Of a stretch of 64,000 nucleotides of DNA, positions 8,513 through 17,033 are shown one piece after another (position 1 is the first letter of the stretch; every line of letters begins with the position of its first letter). The notes beneath the pieces are model-generated. The model saw only the letters and a program-made list of their open reading frames with translations. It did no database searches and was not told the DNA's origin. Source of the DNA: Aquisphaera giovannonii (GTDB taxonomy: Bacteria > Planctomycetota > Planctomycetia > Isosphaerales > Isosphaeraceae). Where the stretch lies: the NCBI RefSeq assembly GCF_008087625.1, contig NZ_CP042997.1, positions 8,990,001 through 9,054,000 on the forward strand, in the 5' to 3' direction. The position numbers and the translations under genes were made by a program.

Positions 8513-9967
8513 TCAGCGGCCGGCGGGCGCCGCGGGGCGGGAGGGGGCGGGGGCGCCGGTGGTCTCCGGGCCGACGCCGAGCATCTCGATCGCGTCGAAC
8601 GGGTCGACGGTCGTGTCGGCCTTGGCGGCCTCGAGCAGCTCCTTGAACGGGAAGTTGTCCGGGAGCTTCTGCTGGAGCTGCGTCAGCACGCGCTCGTAGC
8701 GCTTGACGATCAGGCCCGTCTCCTTCTTGTTGATGTCGTCCTCGGTGAAGACGGGGAAGCCCTTGAGGTTGTCCTTCCAGAGGAGCAGGCCCTCGCGGAA
8801 CTTGACGGCGGCCTGGGCGAAGTCGCCGGTCTTGTAGGCCTTGGTCCCCTCGTAGAAGAGCTGGCGGGCCTGGACGCCGGTGGGGGTCTTCTCGGCCTCG
8901 CAGCGCTGCTTCCAGTAGGGGTAGTTCATCTGGCTGGCCCAGCGGTCGGCCCAGTACTTCTGGTTCTCGTTCAGCTCCTTGCCGTTGTACTTCTCCGGGA
9001 TCGTCCGGTCGTCGATCCGGATCTTGTCGCGCTCGAACTTGCCGTTGCGGTCGATGACGTTGGGCGACTCGAACACGTGCTCGCCGAACTTGACCCACTG
9101 GTCCAGCGCCTTCTGCCACTCGTTCATCGCGACCTCGCCGAAGGTCGCCTCGATGCCGGCGGTGCTCATCTTCTCCAGGGCGGAGGCGTAGTGCGTCTGG
9201 GCGTGGGCCGGCATGGAGCGGAAGGCGATGTCGTCCGGCCGGCCCTTGCGCTGGGGCGTCGGGTCCACGTACTGGACCTGCTGGACGTCCGCGGTCGTCC
9301 CCTCCGTGAGTCGGGAGGAGCCGGTGTCCACGAGGTTGACGGCCTTGGTGAACCAGCCGTAGCCGAGCTGGAAGTTGTCGTGCTTGACCACGTTGAGCCC
9401 GGCGTCCGGGTCGTAGTAGGTCTTGAACTCCTCGTCCTCGTCGTCGCGGAAGAGGCGGCGGAGGATGATCGACTCGTCGGCGAAGCCGAGCTTGTGGTAG
9501 TAGTACCAGGCGGTGTCCCAGACGAGGTCCGGGGAGTTCCGGTTGTAGTCCACGCCGCGCTGGACGAACTTGATCCCCTGCTTGATCCACTCGTACTTGT
9601 CCTCGGGCGCGTCCCACTCCACCGAGACGTTGTACGCGAGGTTCCAGCTCTGGAAGGTCCAGATCGCCAGGAAGTGCGGCTGGAGCTTGGTGATCATGTC
9701 CACGTTCGTCTTCAGGCGGTCCCAGTCGTGGTCGCGCTTGTTCTCCTCGGCCTTCTGCCAGAGGTAGTTGGCGACGATGCCGCGGAAGCCGCCCAGGAGG
9801 AACAGCTTCATCATGAAGCTGCCGGTGTCGATCTGGCCGATGGCGGCCTCGCCGAGGTCCCGGCGCTTCTTCTCGTAGGCGAGCCACTCGCCGTAGGGCC
9901 ACATGGCGGCGAAGAGCATCAGGATGACCAGGCCGTAGATGATCTTCTTGGTCTGGTTGCTTCTCAT
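8513..9967 (-). CDS. Membrane-anchored protein of unknown function, ABC-transporter partner
   Basis: The 484-residue protein has one N-terminal membrane segment (residues about 9-28, KIIYGLVILMLFAAMWPYGE) and then a long, probably extracytoplasmic helical domain. Aromatic-rich helices such as NLAYNVSVEWDAPEDKYEWI and a TPR-like segment near 365-400 (LFYEGTKAYKTGDFAQAA) suggest a repeat scaffold. The tail is Pro/Ala-rich. Its start codon overlaps the end of the permease gene by four bases (ATGA), so the two are translationally coupled. I know of no characterised family. Its place after an ABC-2 ATPase and permease suggests an accessory part of that transporter, which is inference. Confidence 0.8.
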   Translation of the reverse strand: MRSNQTKKIIYGLVILMLFAAMWPYGEWLAYEKKRRDLGEAAIGQIDTGSFMMKLFLLGGFRGIVANYLWQKAEENKRDHDWDRLKTNVDMITKLQPHFLAIWTFQSWNLAYNVSVEWDAPEDKYEWIKQGIKFVQRGVDYNRNSPDLVWDTAWYYYHKLGFADESIILRRLFRDDEDEEFKTYYDPDAGLNVVKHDNFQLGYGWFTKAVNLVDTGSSRLTEGTTADVQQVQYVDPTPQRKGRPDDIAFRSMPAHAQTHYASALEKMSTAGIEATFGEVAMNEWQKALDQWVKFGEHVFESPNVIDRNGKFERDKIRIDDRTIPEKYNGKELNENQKYWADRWASQMNYPYWKQRCEAEKTPTGVQARQLFYEGTKAYKTGDFAQAAVKFREGLLLWKDNLKGFPVFTEDDINKKETGLIVKRYERVLTQLQQKLPDNFPFKELLEAAKADTTVDPFDAIEMLGVGPETTGAPAPSRPAAPAGR

Positions 9968-12435
9968 GCGGCCACCTCACGGTTCTTGAGGATGAAGTAT
10001 CCGACGATCGAGAACGGCAAGGCGTAGGCGATCGCGAGCAGCGTGTTGGAGAGCATCGCGCCCCAGGTGACCGCGAAGCCGTCGGCGACGGTGTTGCTGA
10101 CGTCGAGGGCCTGGAAGTTGGGGACGAGGTAGACCAGCGGCGACATCAGCGGCATGACGAGCGAGTCCAGGGTCTTGGCGATCAGGGCGCCGGCGGTGGG
10201 CGCCAGCTCGCTCATCTGGTTGTCGTGCGTGAGCAGCCGGACGAGGGACTCGAACGGGCCGCCGCCGAGGATCGACTGGCGGGTGAAGTCGATCAGGAAG
10301 CTGTAGGCGAGCTGGCCGGCGAAGAAGAAGGCGATGGTGGTCAGCAGGGCGACGGGCCAGCTCAGGAAGGTGCCGGCGAAGACGCCGATGGCGGTGAGGA
10401 CCATCGCCTGGAGCCAGACGCCGAAGAGGCCCTTCATGTAGTTGACGCCGAAGTTGCCCTTGCTGGAGAGGAGGTACAGGTCGCTCTCGGCCATGCCCAG
10501 GTACTGGGTGGACGGGATGCAGCGGATCTCCACCTTCAGGTCGCCGCCGCCGCCGGCCAGGACCGCCGCCGGGATGAACTGGCGGTTCGTGTAGTATTCC
10601 TTGACGGCGAAGATCGAGACGTTCTCGGCGCCGGTGCGGGGGTTCTGGACCCGCATCTCGGCGAGGACGGGCTCGCCCACCTTGCCCTTGGTGGTCCGGT
10701 AGACGTTGAACGTCATCTCGATGGCGATGGGGTCGGAGTGGAGCTTGCGGAGCTGCCTCTGCAGGTCCTCCTTCCGCGTCGGGTCGGCCTCCGCGGCGAC
10801 CTGGGCCTCGAGGTCGGCCGACTGCTTGCGGAGGGCCTCGTACTCGCCGCGGACCCGCTCCACCTCGGCCTGGTTCCTCGCGAGGCTCTGCTCGGCCTTG
10901 CTGACCTCGGCGGCGGAGAGGTTCGGGTTGCCCTTGGCACGCTGCTCCTGGACGACCAGCGACTGGAGGCCGTACAGCCGATCGAGCTGCCCCTCCACCG
11001 TGCCGGGGGCGAGGAACTCGTCGACCGGGATCCGGCGGTCCAGCGGCCGCGGCCGGGTGGCCGGCGAGAACGGGTCGGGGACGATCCCGAAGCTCCAGAT
11101 CGCGGTCGCCGCCGTGGCGCCCTCGATGTGGCTGCGGGGCTCCCTCATGTTCTGCTCCATGCCCACGTCGATCCCCATCGCGTGCGGCGTGCCCCGCGAG
11201 TCCAGGAACGAGAGGGAGCCCTTCACCGGCACGCGGGCCTGCATCCGGGAGCGGAGCTGGTCGGCCTGGTCGCTGAGCAGCCGGTAGTCGCGCTGGCGGT
11301 TCTCGGCCTTGGCCTTCACGGCCGCCTGCTCGGTGGTCCGGATCGTCGAGCCGACCGTCCGCCAGAGGTACGCCAGGCTGATGCCGCCGAAGACCACGAT
11401 CAGGACCGTGACCAGGAACATGTACCCGAGCATCCGCCCCCAGATCATCTCCAGGCGGCGGACCGGCTTGGAGACGACGGTGTAGATCGTCTGCTGCTGG
11501 ATGTCCGTGGGGAGGCTGAGCGGGGTCAGCAGCGTGACCATCGCCGTCAGCAGCATCGAGCAGAGCAGGGTCAGCGTGCCGACGAACAGGCGCCCCATCT
11601 CGGCGGGCCGCGGGGGGACGAGGAACCAGTGCGTGAAGGCCAGGATCAGGGCGAAGACGGTGAGCACCACCCAGGGGGCCCACATCCGCCGGTTGGCCTC
11701 GTGCACCGTCAGCCGGGCGATCGCGAACAGCCGGCGGCCGCGGACCGAGAAGAGCTCGCGGAGGATCGCGACGACCATGCGGAGGAGGATCACGTACCCC
11801 ATGTACGTGGCGCTCAGCCGGGCGCCCAGGAGCAGCCCGTCGGCCAGGGTCGCCTCCTTGCCGCCGGCCGTGACGCCCGAGAGGAAGCCGAAGTGGTGCA
11901 TGCCGTAGCCGACGCCCAGGCCGAACAGCAGCGCCAGGTGGACGCCCAGGAGGACCAGGACGTCGCCCGCCTTGCCGAAGCGGCGGATCGTCCGCCAGAG
12001 CCCGAGCTCGGCCCAGAGCACCAGGACGAGCACGACCGCGTACGAGAGCAGGGTCGTGAGCCCGAACGCCCCGACCTTGTAGGCCGGGATCTGCTTCGCC
12101 TCCTCCAGGGTGCGGAGGAGCACCGAGACGAAGATCATGAAGAAGGCGCCGAGCGCCACGTAGTCGTACCAGCGATTGCGGACCAGGTAGCGTTCCTTGA
12201 TGGCGGTCACCAGCCAGTAGCCCACCCAGCCGATCAGGCAGAGCAGGCTGATCGACCGGATCCAGACCAGCCAGCCGCCGAGGTAGCCGCCGCCGGAGTC
12301 GGGCACGATGCTGGGCTCGCCGTAGAGGAACGCCCAGAAGAGGAAGTTCCTGAGCCACGGGCTGGGGACCCCCTGGCCGGCCGGGCTGGCCGTCGCCTGG
12401 GCCCAGAGAGTGGGCAACGCGAGAAGCGGGGACAT
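9964..12435 (-). CDS. ABC-2-type transporter permease, large
   Basis: This 823-residue membrane protein has clusters of hydrophobic segments in its N-terminal half, about residues 45-350. A large soluble region of about 250 residues follows, including a coiled-coil stretch (about 480-560). A final membrane block (about 640-820) ends in FSIVGYFILKNREVAA. The segment IYTVVSKPVRRLEMIWGRM resembles the coupling region of ABC-2 permeases, which normally contact the ATPase. At over 800 residues it is longer than usual. The ATPase gene lies 217 bp upstream on the same strand and the 484-residue partner overlaps downstream. The substrate is unknown. Confidence 0.85.
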   Translation of the reverse strand: MSPLLALPTLWAQATASPAGQGVPSPWLRNFLFWAFLYGEPSIVPDSGGGYLGGWLVWIRSISLLCLIGWVGYWLVTAIKERYLVRNRWYDYVALGAFFMIFVSVLLRTLEEAKQIPAYKVGAFGLTTLLSYAVVLVLVLWAELGLWRTIRRFGKAGDVLVLLGVHLALLFGLGVGYGMHHFGFLSGVTAGGKEATLADGLLLGARLSATYMGYVILLRMVVAILRELFSVRGRRLFAIARLTVHEANRRMWAPWVVLTVFALILAFTHWFLVPPRPAEMGRLFVGTLTLLCSMLLTAMVTLLTPLSLPTDIQQQTIYTVVSKPVRRLEMIWGRMLGYMFLVTVLIVVFGGISLAYLWRTVGSTIRTTEQAAVKAKAENRQRDYRLLSDQADQLRSRMQARVPVKGSLSFLDSRGTPHAMGIDVGMEQNMREPRSHIEGATAATAIWSFGIVPDPFSPATRPRPLDRRIPVDEFLAPGTVEGQLDRLYGLQSLVVQEQRAKGNPNLSAAEVSKAEQSLARNQAEVERVRGEYEALRKQSADLEAQVAAEADPTRKEDLQRQLRKLHSDPIAIEMTFNVYRTTKGKVGEPVLAEMRVQNPRTGAENVSIFAVKEYYTNRQFIPAAVLAGGGGDLKVEIRCIPSTQYLGMAESDLYLLSSKGNFGVNYMKGLFGVWLQAMVLTAIGVFAGTFLSWPVALLTTIAFFFAGQLAYSFLIDFTRQSILGGGPFESLVRLLTHDNQMSELAPTAGALIAKTLDSLVMPLMSPLVYLVPNFQALDVSNTVADGFAVTWGAMLSNTLLAIAYALPFSIVGYFILKNREVAA

Positions 12436-12652
12436 GGGTGGCAGGGCTCCGGGTATAGCGACGGATGAAGGCGCGGTGAGCGTGTCGATGCGTGGCCTCG
12501 CGGCCGCGGCCGGGCGTCCCGCGCGCCGGCCCCTCGCCGGGACGGCGCGGCGGGCCCGGGCGTCGCGGGGGGGGCGACGGCCGGGCCGGCGGTGTTGTCT
12601 CTCTTGCGATGGCCTCGGATGCGGTGCGATTCGGGGCGGCTTCGGGCGGGGC

Positions 12653-13603
12653 TCAGGACGTCGAGCGGGACTCCGCCAGCTCCGGCGTGGCCGCCGGCTT
12701 GGGGCTCTCCACGCGGTCGCCGGCCACCTTGCGGCGGCCCGGGTGCAGCTCGCTCTCGCGGACGATCCGGAGGAAGAGCTCCTCGAGCGTGGTCGTTGGG
12801 TGGTCGATCGTCAGGTCCTCGCCGCCGTGCCGCTGGATCACCTGGCGGACCTCCTCGAGGGCCGCCGGCGGCAGGTTGCGCACCTTGACCTGGGTCACGT
12901 CCTGCACCGTCAGCAGGTCGGACACCTTGCCCAGCTCCTTGAGCTCGCCGCGGTGGAGGATCGCGATCCGGTCGCAGATGTCCTGCATGTCGGCCAGCAG
13001 GTGGCCGGAGAGGACGACCGTCTTGCCCTGCTCGCGGAGGTCGCGGATCAGCTCCTTGATCTCGGCGGTGCCGATCGGGTCCAGCCCGGAGGTCGGCTCG
13101 TCCAGGAGGATCAGCTCGGGGTTGTTGATCAGCGCCTGGGCCAGGCCGATCCGGCGCTGCATGCCCTTGGAATACTCGCGGAGCTGCCGGTGCTTGGCCC
13201 CGGAGAGCCCCACCATGTCGATGAGCTGGCCGACCCGCTTGTTCCGCTCCGAGGCCGGGATCTTGAACAGCCGGCCGTAGAACTGGAGCGTCTCCTCGGC
13301 GTTGAGGAACTTGTACAGGTACGACTCCTCGGGGAGGTAGCCGATCCGCTCGTTCTTGGTGACGTTCGAGGTGGGCTCGTTGAAGATCAGGGCGTCGCCC
13401 TCGGTCGGGAAGAGCAGGCCGAGGAGGAGCTTGATGGTCGTCGTCTTCCCCGAGCCGTTGGGCCCGAGCAGGCCGAAGATCTCGCCCCGATGCACCTGGA
13501 GGTCCAGCGCCTTGAGCGCCTGGACCTTCTTCCGCCCCCAGAAATCGCGGTAGACCTTCGTGAGGTTCCGCGTCTCGATGATCACCTCAGGAGTCATAGT
13601 CAT
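12653..13603 (-). CDS. ABC transporter ATP-binding protein
   Basis: The 316-residue protein has all nucleotide-binding motifs: Walker A GPNGSGKT at 47-54, the Q-loop region around 89-95, signature YSKGM at 144-148, Walker B ELILLDEP at 163-170 and the switch histidine in VVLSGHLL. The NLTKVY start and the roughly 90-residue C-terminal extension are typical of ABC-2 exporters with a separate permease. It should hydrolyse ATP to drive the permease at 9964-12435. The three genes form one minus-strand block. The export substrate cannot be inferred. Confidence 0.92.
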   Translation of the reverse strand: MTMTPEVIIETRNLTKVYRDFWGRKKVQALKALDLQVHRGEIFGLLGPNGSGKTTTIKLLLGLLFPTEGDALIFNEPTSNVTKNERIGYLPEESYLYKFLNAEETLQFYGRLFKIPASERNKRVGQLIDMVGLSGAKHRQLREYSKGMQRRIGLAQALINNPELILLDEPTSGLDPIGTAEIKELIRDLREQGKTVVLSGHLLADMQDICDRIAILHRGELKELGKVSDLLTVQDVTQVKVRNLPPAALEEVRQVIQRHGGEDLTIDHPTTTLEELFLRIVRESELHPGRRKVAGDRVESPKPAATPELAESRSTS

Positions 13604-14248
13604 CAGATGAGGCCTTCTCTACGCGATGGATCGTGAGGGAAAAAGGCGCTTCGGGGGCCCGGCGGCCGGCCACGATCGGGGCGTTGCGGGCCACGAGCCA
13701 TCGGTCGCGGGCACGATTCGGGATGATGTACGGGACAAGGGCGCCGTCTCGACCGAACGATCATGGTGCAGGAGCACGGCCCCGGGGCCGGCGGCGGCCC
13801 GTCGTGCGGGCCGGGCGAAGGCCGCCGCGGGTATGCCCCGCGTGGATCCAGGCCTTGGCTCTGCTACGAACGACCGCGGGGCAAGGTTCGAATCCAACGG
13901 GGACGATTTCCTCGCCGCGTCGGAGCGTCCCGGCCGCGGCCCGGCCCGCGCGAAGGAGGCGGCCGGCGGCGGGACACAATCATGCTAACGCAAGCTCGGC
14001 GGGCTTGGCAAGGACCGCCGGCTGTGCACCCTCGGCGGAGTGCGGGCCCTCGGGGGCATCCCCGCGGCGCCTCCCCGGCCGGCCTCCCCGCGGGCCGGCG
14101 CTCGCCCGGTCGCCGCACCGAGGCGGCCCGCTCGGAGGGCAACGGCGGACCGACGAACCGCCGATCGCGGGGCGAAGCTTGCCGCCCCACGCGATCTTTA
14201 TCCCGCGGGGGGGCGGCGGCACCGATGGAGCGCCCTTTACGGCCGGGA
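13604..14248. other. Intergenic region, 645 bp, no gene supported
   Basis: The region lies upstream of the ABC ATPase and downstream of the small secreted gene at 14249. Open frames exist in several phases, but their products are Arg/Pro/Gly-rich shadows without family features. It presumably holds the ATPase promoter. A GGTTCGAATCC string near 13876 resembles a tRNA T-loop but has no paired stem. Confidence 0.5.
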
Positions 14249-14758
14249 TCAGGGGGTCAGGCCGGTCTTGCCAGAGGCCGTCTCCGGCGTGGCCTCCACC
14301 CGGCCCCGAAGCCTGGGGACGGTCGTCACGGGCCGCTCGTTGTTCAGGGAGCTGTACGGGCGGACGGCAACCGAGGCCGAATCCGGCGGGAGGCCCCCCG
14401 CCGGGTGGCAGCCCCCGCCCCCCGAGTACGGGATGTAGCGCTGGCCGGCCGTCACGTAGGGGTTGTAGTAGATCCCCATGAACATCTGCTGCGGCGGGTA
14501 GGCGAAGTAGCGGGGGAAGTAGTAGGCGTCGGTCCGGTTGCCCCCCAGCGGCAGGTAGGGCGCGGGGTCGAACCAGCCGTATCCGTCCGGGTTGCCGTTG
14601 GGATAGCCCCATCCGTCGCCCGGCCCGTCCGGGAGGATCCAACCGCCGGAGCCGTGGCGATGGGCCGCGTGCCCGTGAGGGCAGCGCCCGGCGCCGGGGC
14701 ACTGGCCCGCCCCTCCCACCGCGAGGGCCAGCGTGATGGTCATGATCGTCGTGGACAT
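14249..14758 (-). CDS. Small secreted Gly/Pro/Tyr-rich protein
   Basis: The 169-residue protein starts with a short signal-like segment (MSTTIMTITLALAVGGAG). It then has a Cys/His-rich patch (CPGAGRCPHGHAAHRHG) and a Gly/Tyr/Pro-rich body (YFPRYFAYPPQQMFMGIYYN). A GGAGG six bases before the ATG makes the start firm. There is no catalytic motif. The composition suggests a surface or matrix protein, and the His/Cys cluster could bind metal; both are inference. It is divergent from trpG/pabA. Confidence 0.7.
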   Translation of the reverse strand: MSTTIMTITLALAVGGAGQCPGAGRCPHGHAAHRHGSGGWILPDGPGDGWGYPNGNPDGYGWFDPAPYLPLGGNRTDAYYFPRYFAYPPQQMFMGIYYNPYVTAGQRYIPYSGGGGCHPAGGLPPDSASVAVRPYSSLNNERPVTTVPRLRGRVEATPETASGKTGLTP

Positions 14759-15007
14759 CTCGATCCTCCGTGTCGGGGCCTCGCGGCGGCCGGGCCAGAT
14801 GAACCCGCGATCCCCCGGGCCCGCGCGTCACGCGGCCGCGGCGGCGCGGATCGTACCAGGGTCAATCTATCACGCGCCCGGGGCCGTGCCGGCGGATCGG
14901 CCGCGGATTCTCTTCCGGCGGGACGGCAGGGACGGTACGATCGCATCGTCCGGCAACGCGGCGGCGGGCCTCGCGCCGCCTTCTCCCGGGTGGCCCTGGG
15001 TTCCGCC

Positions 15008-15577
15008 ATGATCCTCCTGATCGACAACTACGATTCGTTCACTTACAACCTCGTCCAGCGGCTCGGCGAGATCGACCCGGCGATCGACCTGAAGGTCATC
15101 CGCAACGACAAGGTCACCGTCGGGGAGGTGGAGGCGCTGGCCCCCTCCCGGCTGATCATCTCCCCGGGCCCTTGCACGCCCCGCGAGGCCGGCGTCTCCA
15201 ACGACCTGATCAAGGCCCTGGCGCCGAGGATGCCGATCCTCGGGGTCTGCCTGGGCCACCAGTGCATCGGCCACACCTTCGGCGCCAACGTGGTGCGGGC
15301 CGACCGGATCATGCACGGCAAGACGTCGTGGATCCACCACGACGGCAAGGGCATCTACAAGGACCTGGCCAACCCGTTCGAGGCGACCCGCTACCACAGC
15401 CTCGTGATCCAGCCGAATACGCTCCCGCCGGAGATCGAGGTCGTCGCCTGGACCGACCAGGGCGAGATCATGGGGGTCCGGCACCGGGCCTACCCGCTGG
15501 AAGGCGTCCAGTATCACCCCGAGAGCTTCCTCACGTCCGAGGGCACCAAGCTCCTGAAGAACTTCCTCGAGCGTTGA
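15008..15577 (+). CDS. trpG: Anthranilate/aminodeoxychorismate synthase glutamine amidotransferase subunit
   Basis: The 189-residue protein is a class I glutamine amidotransferase of normal length. It starts MILLIDNYDSFTYNL and has the oxyanion region ISPGPCTP, nucleophile Cys81 in GVCLGHQ and the His170/Glu172 pair in YHPESFLT. It releases ammonia from glutamine for anthranilate synthase (tryptophan) or aminodeoxychorismate synthase (folate). TrpG and PabA cannot be told apart from sequence alone, and one protein often serves both. No synthase large subunit lies next to it. moeA follows after 104 bp. Confidence 0.92.
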   Translation: MILLIDNYDSFTYNLVQRLGEIDPAIDLKVIRNDKVTVGEVEALAPSRLIISPGPCTPREAGVSNDLIKALAPRMPILGVCLGHQCIGHTFGANVVRADRIMHGKTSWIHHDGKGIYKDLANPFEATRYHSLVIQPNTLPPEIEVVAWTDQGEIMGVRHRAYPLEGVQYHPESFLTSEGTKLLKNFLER

Positions 15578-15681
15578 GCCCGGGCCTTCACCGCCGGCCC
15601 TCGGAGGCGGCCCGAGCCCGGCGGCTCGCCCTCCCGGCGTCTTCTTCTCGCATCAGGGGCGATGACCGGGATGGAGCCGAC

Positions 15682-16908
15682 ATGCTGAGCGTCGAAGAGG
15701 CCCTGGCCCTGGTCCTGGAGACGGCCACCCCCCTGCCCCCCGCGACCGCCGGGCTGGCCGAGGCCGCGGGGCTCGTCCTCGCCGAGGACGTGCCGGCCGA
15801 CGCGGACCAGCCCCCCTTCGACAAGGCGCTCATGGACGGCTACGCGGTGCGGGCCTCGGACGTCGTCGAGGCGGGCCGGCCCCTCCGGCTGGCCGGCACG
15901 ATCCACGCGGGGGAGGTCGCCGCGGGCGCCCTCGGGCCCGGCGAGGCCGCGGCGATCATGACCGGCGCGCCAATGCCCGCCGGGGCCGACGCGGTCGTGA
16001 TGGTGGAGCACTCCGAGGAGCGTGACGGCGCCGTGCGGCTGCGGCCGCCGCGTGCGGTCGCCCCGGGCCAGAACGTCCTGGGGCGGGGCCGGGTCTACCG
16101 CCTCGGGGACCGGCTGCTCGCGGCCGGCGACCTGCTGACGCCGCCCCGAATCGGCCTCCTCGCCGCCGTCGGGCACGCGAAGGTCCGCGTCGTGCCCCGC
16201 CCCACGCTGGCCATCGTGCCGACCGGCGACGAGCTGGTGGAGCCCGACCAGGTCCCCGGACCGGGCCGCATCCGCAACTCGAACGCGGCCATGCTGGCGG
16301 CCGTGGCCATCGGGCGGGGGCTGGCCCCGCGCGTCGGCCCGATCGCCGCGGACGAGCCGGCGGTCCTCGCGCAGGCCCTGGCGGAGGGGCTCGAATCCGA
16401 CGTGCTTCTCGTGACCGGCGGGGTCTCGGCCGGGCGGAAGGACCTGGTCCCGGCGGCCCTGGAATCGAGGGGCGTCCGGCAGGTCTTCCACAAGGTCGCC
16501 ATGAAGCCGGGCAAGCCGCTCTGGTTCGGCAGCGGTCCCGGTCGCGGCGATCGGCCCGGGACGCTCGTCTTCGGCCTGCCGGGCAACCCGCTCAGCGGGC
16601 TGGTGGGGTTCCTCCGCTTCGTCGGGCCGGCGCTCGGGCGGCTCGCGGGCCGGCCGGAGGCGGACGAGACGGTGCCGGCCCGGCTGGCCGCCGATTGCAC
16701 GCAGCACGGCGACCTCACCCACTTCCGGCCGGCGGCGCTGGCGTCCCCCCCCGGGGAGGCCGGCGAGCCGGCCGCGATCGAGCTGCTCGACTCGGTGGGT
16801 TCCGCGGACGTCCTGGCGGCGGCGAGGGCCGACGGGTTCGCCGTCCTCCCGCCGGGAGACCGGGTTTTCCGCCGGGGTGAAATTGTTCGATTCCTGCCCC
16901 TGCGTTAG
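15682..16908 (+). CDS. moeA: Molybdopterin molybdenumtransferase MoeA
   Basis: The 408-residue protein has the MoeA architecture. Its N-terminal part contains PPFDKALMDGYAVRA and ITGAP-like IMTGAPMPAGAD. The central MoCF-binding domain has IVPTGDELVEP, IRNSNAAML, TGGVSAGRKD and KPGKP. The C-terminal domain ends with a beta-rich stretch. It inserts molybdate into adenylylated molybdopterin to give active molybdenum cofactor. It is close in length to the E. coli protein (about 411 residues). It lies in a run of plus-strand housekeeping genes between trpG and lnt, not with other moa genes. Confidence 0.92.
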   Translation: MLSVEEALALVLETATPLPPATAGLAEAAGLVLAEDVPADADQPPFDKALMDGYAVRASDVVEAGRPLRLAGTIHAGEVAAGALGPGEAAAIMTGAPMPAGADAVVMVEHSEERDGAVRLRPPRAVAPGQNVLGRGRVYRLGDRLLAAGDLLTPPRIGLLAAVGHAKVRVVPRPTLAIVPTGDELVEPDQVPGPGRIRNSNAAMLAAVAIGRGLAPRVGPIAADEPAVLAQALAEGLESDVLLVTGGVSAGRKDLVPAALESRGVRQVFHKVAMKPGKPLWFGSGPGRGDRPGTLVFGLPGNPLSGLVGFLRFVGPALGRLAGRPEADETVPARLAADCTQHGDLTHFRPAALASPPGEAGEPAAIELLDSVGSADVLAAARADGFAVLPPGDRVFRRGEIVRFLPLR

Positions 16909-17033
16909 GATCAACGCTCGCCCTCCCGGCCGGCCAGGCCGGCCCGCGGAGGCGCCACGTCCCTGGGCCGCGGGCGCCGTCGAAGGATCGACCCCGCCGT
17001 CGCGGCCCCCATCTCCGGGGAATCGAGGCCGCC

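Noticed and set aside
13860-13910. GGTTCGAATCC string like a tRNA T-loop
   Set aside because: The five bases on each side do not pair and no anticodon or D-arm can be placed upstream.
13763-15577. A 604-codon frame upstream of trpG
   Set aside because: Only the last 189 codons match the amidotransferase; the upstream part is Arg/Pro/Gly-rich and crosses the promoter of a divergent gene.
16880-16900. GTTCGATTCC string like a tRNA T-loop
   Set aside because: It lies inside the end of moeA and has no paired stem.
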